Shown here: piece after piece, positions 63,341 to 64,000 of the stretch
How the letters are laid out: each line of letters starts with the position of its first letter
How positions within the stretch are numbered: position 1 is the first letter of the stretch
Assembly: GCA_025617745.1 (NCBI GenBank)
Contig: CM046853.1
Span: forward strand, 55,704,643 to 55,768,642
Length of the DNA stretch: 64,000 bases
Direction: 5' to 3'
Origin: Heliocidaris erythrogramma
Lineage: Eukaryota; Echinodermata; Echinoidea; Camarodonta; Echinometridae
Made by a program: the position numbers and the translations under genes
Notes under the pieces: generated by a model
Database searches by the model: none
Told to the model about the DNA's origin: nothing
The model's input: the letters and a program-made list of their open reading frames with translations, nothing else

Positions 63341-64000
63341 AGATGAATGTAAATGGATAAATGTTATAAAGAAAAAAAATCTTTAAGTTTAAAAAGCATT
63401 AAAAATTTAGAGTTCTCTCAATACCTGATCAAGATACAACTAATAAAATATAAGCTTTATGAATTGAAATTTCCATCATGGGCAGAGGAGGTGTTCTTTA
63501 TACATGTACCTACATTTATGTAAATTGATTTTCTTCTTAATCTGTAAGATCTATCTTGCAATAAATCACACAGAATACCAATTTCACAGCAACCCCCAAT
63601 AAAAAAAATAGATGTACCTGCAATAAGAATTTGACTGTCGAAGAAAACATAAATCTTAAGAACGCAATACACAGAGAGATGACACAGCGTAGTAAGTGGA
63701 AATAATATTCATAATATGTATGCATTGCTATCAGCCGTCACAGAGAAAATATCCTATTTCCATTCATTAGGTATGAGTGAGGCAGTGGGGGAAAAAAACA
63801 CATAAGAAGCTGAAGATAAAGGTTACAAGAGAGAGGGCAAGAGACAGCGAGAGGAACGATGATGGAGAGAGATTTTAAGAGAAGGGGAAATACACCTACG
63901 ATAATAAGGACGGTGATTTGTAGCTAACGATGGGATGGATTGAGAGAGATAGAGGGTAGAGGAATGAAAGAGAGAGATGTACATCATGTAAGGAAATGCA

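Larger units (their letters stand above)
61808..64000. other. Upstream flank or first intron of the HMG-box gene
   Basis: No coding exon was recognised. It holds an AG microsatellite near 63074-63112, a further copy of the dispersed hairpin repeat and purine-rich sequence toward the right edge. The reading frame of the first coding exon stays open upstream to about 61930 with possible acceptors (for example GCACAG near 61845), so a 5' UTR exon farther right is likely. Confidence 0.4.

Noticed and set aside
1-64000. CRISPR arrays, bacterial operons, rRNA or tRNA genes
   Set aside because: Nothing with the required repeat spacing or cloverleaf was recognised; the window is eukaryotic nuclear DNA.

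Overview
The window is eukaryotic: AT-rich, with coding sequence split into short exons with GT/AG junctions, many short inverted-repeat transposons, and frequent ACATGTACATGTA-type motifs. Together with the domain types this suggests a marine invertebrate deuterostome, most likely a sea urchin. The species cannot be fixed from the sequence.

Layout. At 1-12.4 kb there is intron or intergenic DNA with one probable minus-strand exon of an unrecognised gene (4580-4850) and several small repeats. At 12.4-12.8 kb lies a 482-bp inverted-repeat MITE. At about 13.1-24.8 kb lies a composite unit bounded by diverged long inverted repeats. It carries two convergent genes. A plus-strand gene of ten exons encodes a THAP-domain protein with a D...D..DxxH...E transposase-like core (about 796 aa). 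A minus-strand gene of three exons encodes a 215-aa protein made of an acidic disordered N-terminus and a complete P2X7-type intracellular zinc ('ballast') domain. I read this unit as an about 11.7-kb Kolobok-like DNA transposon, or a recently immobilised copy, with a second P2X7-domain gene as cargo or accessory factor. It is the most interesting object here. At 25-42.9 kb there is repeat-rich non-coding DNA. It holds a 604-bp TTAA element, a 718-bp TA-flanked mariner-like element, several MITEs, a 118-bp tandem array and a 113-bp-arm foldback. At 42.9-43.8 kb are the 5' exons of a minus-strand gene whose large exon enters a RASSF1/5-like C1 zinc finger; the remaining exons were not found. 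At 44-50.8 kb there are repeats, including a hAT-like element with an 8-bp target duplication inside an older hairpin. At 50.8-61.8 kb lies a minus-strand five-exon gene for a 304-aa protein with two HMG boxes and an acidic tail, followed by a long repeat-poor AT-rich stretch that may be its 3' UTR. At 61.8-64 kb is its upstream flank or first intron.

The two genes of the composite unit start near opposite ends, close to matching subterminal sequence that includes a shared CGTCATCTA motif, and run toward each other. This is what one expects if each inverted repeat carries a promoter. The coding frames are intact across all splices, except that the natural ATG of the THAP gene is one base out of frame. 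The HMG-box, C1-domain and 4.6-kb exons look like ordinary host genes unrelated to the transposon.
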